Origin: Takakia lepidozioides
Lineage: Eukaryota; Streptophyta; Takakiopsida; Takakiales; Takakiaceae
Assembly (NCBI GenBank): GCA_030704615.1
Contig: CM060734.1
Coordinates: 4,960,001 to 5,024,000, forward strand
DNA: 64,000 nucleotides
Direction: 5' to 3'
Part shown: positions 61,340 through 64,000 of the stretch, in pieces
Layout of the letters: the number at the start of each line of letters is the position of its first letter
How positions within the stretch are numbered: position 1 is the first letter of the stretch
Translations under genes and position numbers: made by a program
Notes under the pieces: generated by a model
The model's input: only the letters and a program-made list of their open reading frames with translations
Told to the model about the DNA's origin: nothing
The model's database searches: none

Positions 61340-62608
61340 TGGTTCAACAGAGATATTTTTCTTCAATGAGAGCCAGTATCTGAGTTGATGGAGTGAGGGC
61401 AGATACAAGACCAGGGTATTGTTCAACGTAGGCCCCCCATGTGATTTGTGTGCGAGGCTGCAGAGAGTAGTTAGTGGAGTACTTGTGAAGAATAGCTTGG
61501 ATTTTTTCCCTGAGGGTAGGTATTGGGTCACGGTCAATGGGGCAGGTGGCCATGTAGTGAAGAACATCCGCCGTCGTGATCCAATGAGATTCCAATGCAA
61601 TACCTTGCGAAGCGGTTGCTAAGAGAGCAAGGAAATGAACGGAGCCTGGCACAGTTCCTGGCAATGATTGGATAGATCGTGATTGTAGTTCTACCTCGAT
61701 GGAGAGCCGATTGTGGAGCTTTTGGCTTGGACTGAAGAAGAGCAGCAGGCCTGGAGGTGCAGGCCTGCCCGCGAGGCAGTTGTGTGTGGTTGGGCTGAGA
61801 TGGTATGTGGACCACGGGGGCAGAATGGGCATGGGGGCAGCCTCGACCATCATGGGATCAACATGCTCTTTTCGCCTTTTCCCTGCCGGGGATGATGAAG
61901 ACTGCTCGAGGGAGCTGTCCCAATCTTGTTGGTTTGGGGTCAGAGAGATATGGGTGTCTGTTGTAGCAGTAGGGACTTTGTTTTTGAGTTTCGATGGAAT
62001 GGGCATCTTGGTGGTGTTGTTGAGCGGGGCCTCAGTTTGTGAGTTGGGGGCTGATTGCATTGAAGCCCTTTTGCGTTTTGCTGCTGGGCAGTCGGCACGA
62101 AGGTGGCCAGATTGTCCACATGAGTAGCAAGCTGTAGAGGAGGTGTCTTCCACAATTTTGACCGAGAAATAATTTCCCTCCATATCAATGGGCAATCTAA
62201 TGAATTGAGGTAGAATTGCATCTATTGGCATTGTGACCACAATTTTTGGGAATCCATTGTCGTTGATCCTAGATGCAATAGTGGCCCCCTTCCATGCTGG
62301 CTCTTTGGAAAGCTCCTTTGTGCACATAAATGGGTCAAACACCCCCAGGCACCCAAGGAAGACCCCGAAGTAGTTGCCATGTCCGGGAGGCTGAAAAGGT
62401 GCTGATCCGAAATGTAGGGAAGAGCGATGATGCGAGGGGCCCACACCTTGCCATTGCCATTACCCATTGCCGCAGACCACGGAAAAATGTTAACATTTAA
62501 ACCATGGAGGTGTGGGTTGAATGAGAGGGCCTTATCTGCAACCTCCTGAATTTCCATCAAAATTGAATAGAAGCCTTTGCCTCTAGAGTGATAGAAGTGG
62601 TGGTTCAA
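61340..62608 (-). pseudogene. LINE-B ORF1 (gag-like, CCHC zinc knuckle)
   Basis: The N-terminal half reads in one frame (about 62608-62390: DKALSFNPHLHGLNVNIFPW, WAPRIIALPYIS). After a frame change near 62390 the other frame continues with FVDPF-like DPFMCTKELSKEPAWKGATI, RLPIDMEGNYFSVKIVED and the knuckle CYSCGQSGHLRADC (about 62130-62090), then basic KRKR. This is the DUF4283-plus-CCHC layout of plant LINE ORF1 proteins, which bind element RNA. No ATG was found at the expected start. Between the knuckle and endonuclease lies a long low-homology spacer. Confidence 0.75.
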
Positions 62609-62687
62609 ATACCCCGATCCCCTGATCCCCCCTTATTTATAAAAGGAGGAAAAAATAACCTAAAAAGATACAAGCCATGGAGGCTGA

Positions 62688-62757
62688 GAAGCCTCTCGGG
62701 GAGTGCACGAAATTCAGGGATGCAAAGCGAGCTCTTTCTTTCTTCTTTTTCCTTTTT
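62688..62757. repeat. Right copy of the duplicated segment
   Basis: Partner of 49743-49836: 44 of 47 bases match, followed by a 22-base pyrimidine stretch with one difference. It lacks 25 bases found in the left copy. Beyond it the sequence becomes a run of A's and repeats of 'attaaaa' to about 62810. Confidence 0.85.
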
Positions 62758-63510
62758 TTTAAAAAAAAATTAAAAAATTAAAAATTAAAAATTAAAATAA
62801 TTTATGGATCGACTTTTCCAAAAATTGACGGATACAATTTCATTAAACAGCAAAAAAAAAGAAATTCTTCCCCACAATAATCGACTATAGTAAGTTCCAG
62901 CATAGGTGCTCTGTCCCCTGTATATTACAAAATTAAAATTGAGTTATTTATATAATTATGATGTTGGTATATTAATTCCTGATCATTTGAAATGGTCCAC
63001 CTTCCAGCAGCTTTGGTCGACCCAATGAACATTTCCTTTGTAAACTGTCTGGAGAGCCCCGTTCCACAGATTCCACGAATATGATGGTGGAATATCACAT
63101 CCTAGTTATTGTCGGGCGTATCTTTTTAAGACTGTGGCACTAGTTGGGGTTTTTGTGCCCTGCCTGTGCATAACCGATTTTTAGAGCAGACTCGCTGATG
63201 TGGCGTGTTTCTACTGGATTTGAGGAGGGGTTCTATATGTGGTATTACAACCTACTAGATTTTAATTACCTACGCGGCTCGGCAGGTCCTGGCTCCTGCT
63301 ATATCCGGTTGTGGTAGGTAAGTACAAGGGTAAACTGACTAGCTCGCTGCCCTAAAAACCGGTTATGTCCGGTAGCGCTCGAGAGGAGCTCCCTGCTATC
63401 GGATATAGCAGATCGCCATGACACCTCGCCGCTAACGCGGCTCAGTAGGTCCTGGCTCCCTGCTATATCCGGTAGCAGGGGCTCCTCTCAAATGCTACCT
63501 AGTCCATACC
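62758..63510. other. Intergenic, with internal direct and inverted repeats
   Basis: No gene seen. A phrase beginning ACGCGGCTC and running through 'ctgctatatccggt' occurs at 63272-63310 and again at 63435-63479. Between them, 63378-63398 (gagaggagctccctgcta) is inverted relative to 63471-63491. This may be a degraded foldback element. Confidence 0.55.
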
Positions 63511-63513
63511 TTA

Positions 63514-63938
63514 GGGCGTTACCACACGAGCGGCAGTGAGCTCGAGTGACATGGAAGTCCTTGGCTAGGATTGTAGCACCTGTATGTTATGGAGACTAGG
63601 CCCATGTCAACAAAAACAAACCAACGCTACCACATGAGCGGCAGTCGGGCACGGGAACAGATCATTGAGAAGCAAAAATGAATTAACCAGATGAGGGCCA
63701 CGGCGAGAAAGAGCAGATCGCGACAAAGCACTTCCCTAACATTTCGGATTTCCAGGCAATAGTCCCTGGAAATCCTACTTTCACGGAGAGGCTCCACATA
63801 AGCACCACGTCATATGGCCTTCTCGTTGCTGTTCCTCCAGTGTGGTAGCTGAGGGCCGTATCAGTTTACGAGCCATCAACCAATCAGCAGGCCTTCAGCA
63901 GGTTGCGGGGACTTCCACTGCCTCGTGTGGTAAGGCCC
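63514..63938. mobile_element. PIF/Harbinger-like MITE 3 (425 bp)
   Basis: Terminal repeats GGGCGTTACCACACGAG / CTCGTGTGGTAAGGCCC (one mismatch over 17) are flanked by TTA at 63511-63513 and 63939-63941. An extra copy of the terminal phrase (CGCTACCACATGAGCGGCAG) occurs inside at about 63626. The interior is non-coding. The family differs from MITEs 1 and 2. Confidence 0.82.
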
Positions 63939-64000
63939 TTAGGTGATCTAGGGTTCAAAGTGTCCACCTTCGAAGCTTCGAACGGCCGGCCTTTGGGGCA

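Larger units (their letters stand above)
49860..62660 (-). mobile_element. LINE-B copy, near full length, with inner inversion and nested Ty3
   Basis: The minus strand reads, from right to left: ORF1 with a CCHC knuckle, endonuclease, reverse transcriptase and RT thumb. Then come a zinc-domain segment in opposite orientation, the C-terminal tail, a 3' UTR, and an A-rich 3' end (T-rich 49876-49904 on the plus strand). A Ty3 chromovirus (51260-58111) sits inside the inverted segment. Without it the LINE is about 5.9 kb, close to full length for a plant L1-like element. Several stops and frameshifts show it is inactive. Similar 3' UTR sequence occurs at 2040-2400. Confidence 0.85.

Overview
This window is nuclear DNA of a land plant. 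The evidence is two plant-type leucine-rich-repeat receptor kinases (an LRR-XI type and an RPK2/TOAD2 type), a plant-type choline-phosphate cytidylyltransferase with eight GT-AG exons, a plant small heat-shock protein, and a plant-style set of transposons (LINEs, Ty1/Copia, a Ty3 chromovirus, PIF/Harbinger-like MITEs). I suspect a seed-free plant such as a lycophyte, moss or fern, but nothing here proves the lineage.

Layout. 1-9.1 kb is repeat-only: two LINE families (called A and B here), a gag-like relic, and a degenerate repeat array with tRNA-like segments. The arrangement suggests an inversion of about 3.3 kb that cut both a LINE-B copy and the array. 10.5-15.4 kb holds the LRR-XI kinase; its single intron carries a near-perfect inverted repeat with arms of about 100 bp. 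16.1-23.7 kb is transposon debris: a Copia 3' end with its LTR, a degenerate coiled-coil plus RING-H2 gene, an ORF1-like relic and a LINE-A tail. 23.9-24.7 kb has two head-to-tail MITEs sharing one TTA. 26.0-29.5 kb is the intact, intronless RPK2-like kinase. 30.3-38.7 kb is again transposon debris: a gypsy integrase piece, half of a Ty3 chromovirus, transposase relics and a Copia gag. 40.9-49.4 kb is a gene pocket on the minus strand: a BTB-domain fragment, the small heat-shock protein and the cytidylyltransferase. 49.8-62.7 kb, just upstream of the cytidylyltransferase, is a nested structure. A LINE-B copy has an internal inversion and a complete Ty3 chromovirus inserted in it with a perfect 5-bp target duplication, and the block is flanked by partial copies of one sequence. 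The last kilobase contains a third MITE.

Four genes look functional: two receptor kinases acting at the plasma membrane, one chaperone, and the rate-controlling enzyme of phosphatidylcholine synthesis. Nothing indicates that they work in one pathway. Every large mobile element carries stops, frameshifts or damaged catalytic residues and looks inactive. I found no clear-cut new biological system. The best leads are structural: the inversions in both LINE-B copies, the tRNA-like repeat array, the intronic hairpin, the duplicated block at the cytidylyltransferase promoter, and the unrecognised RING-H2 gene.
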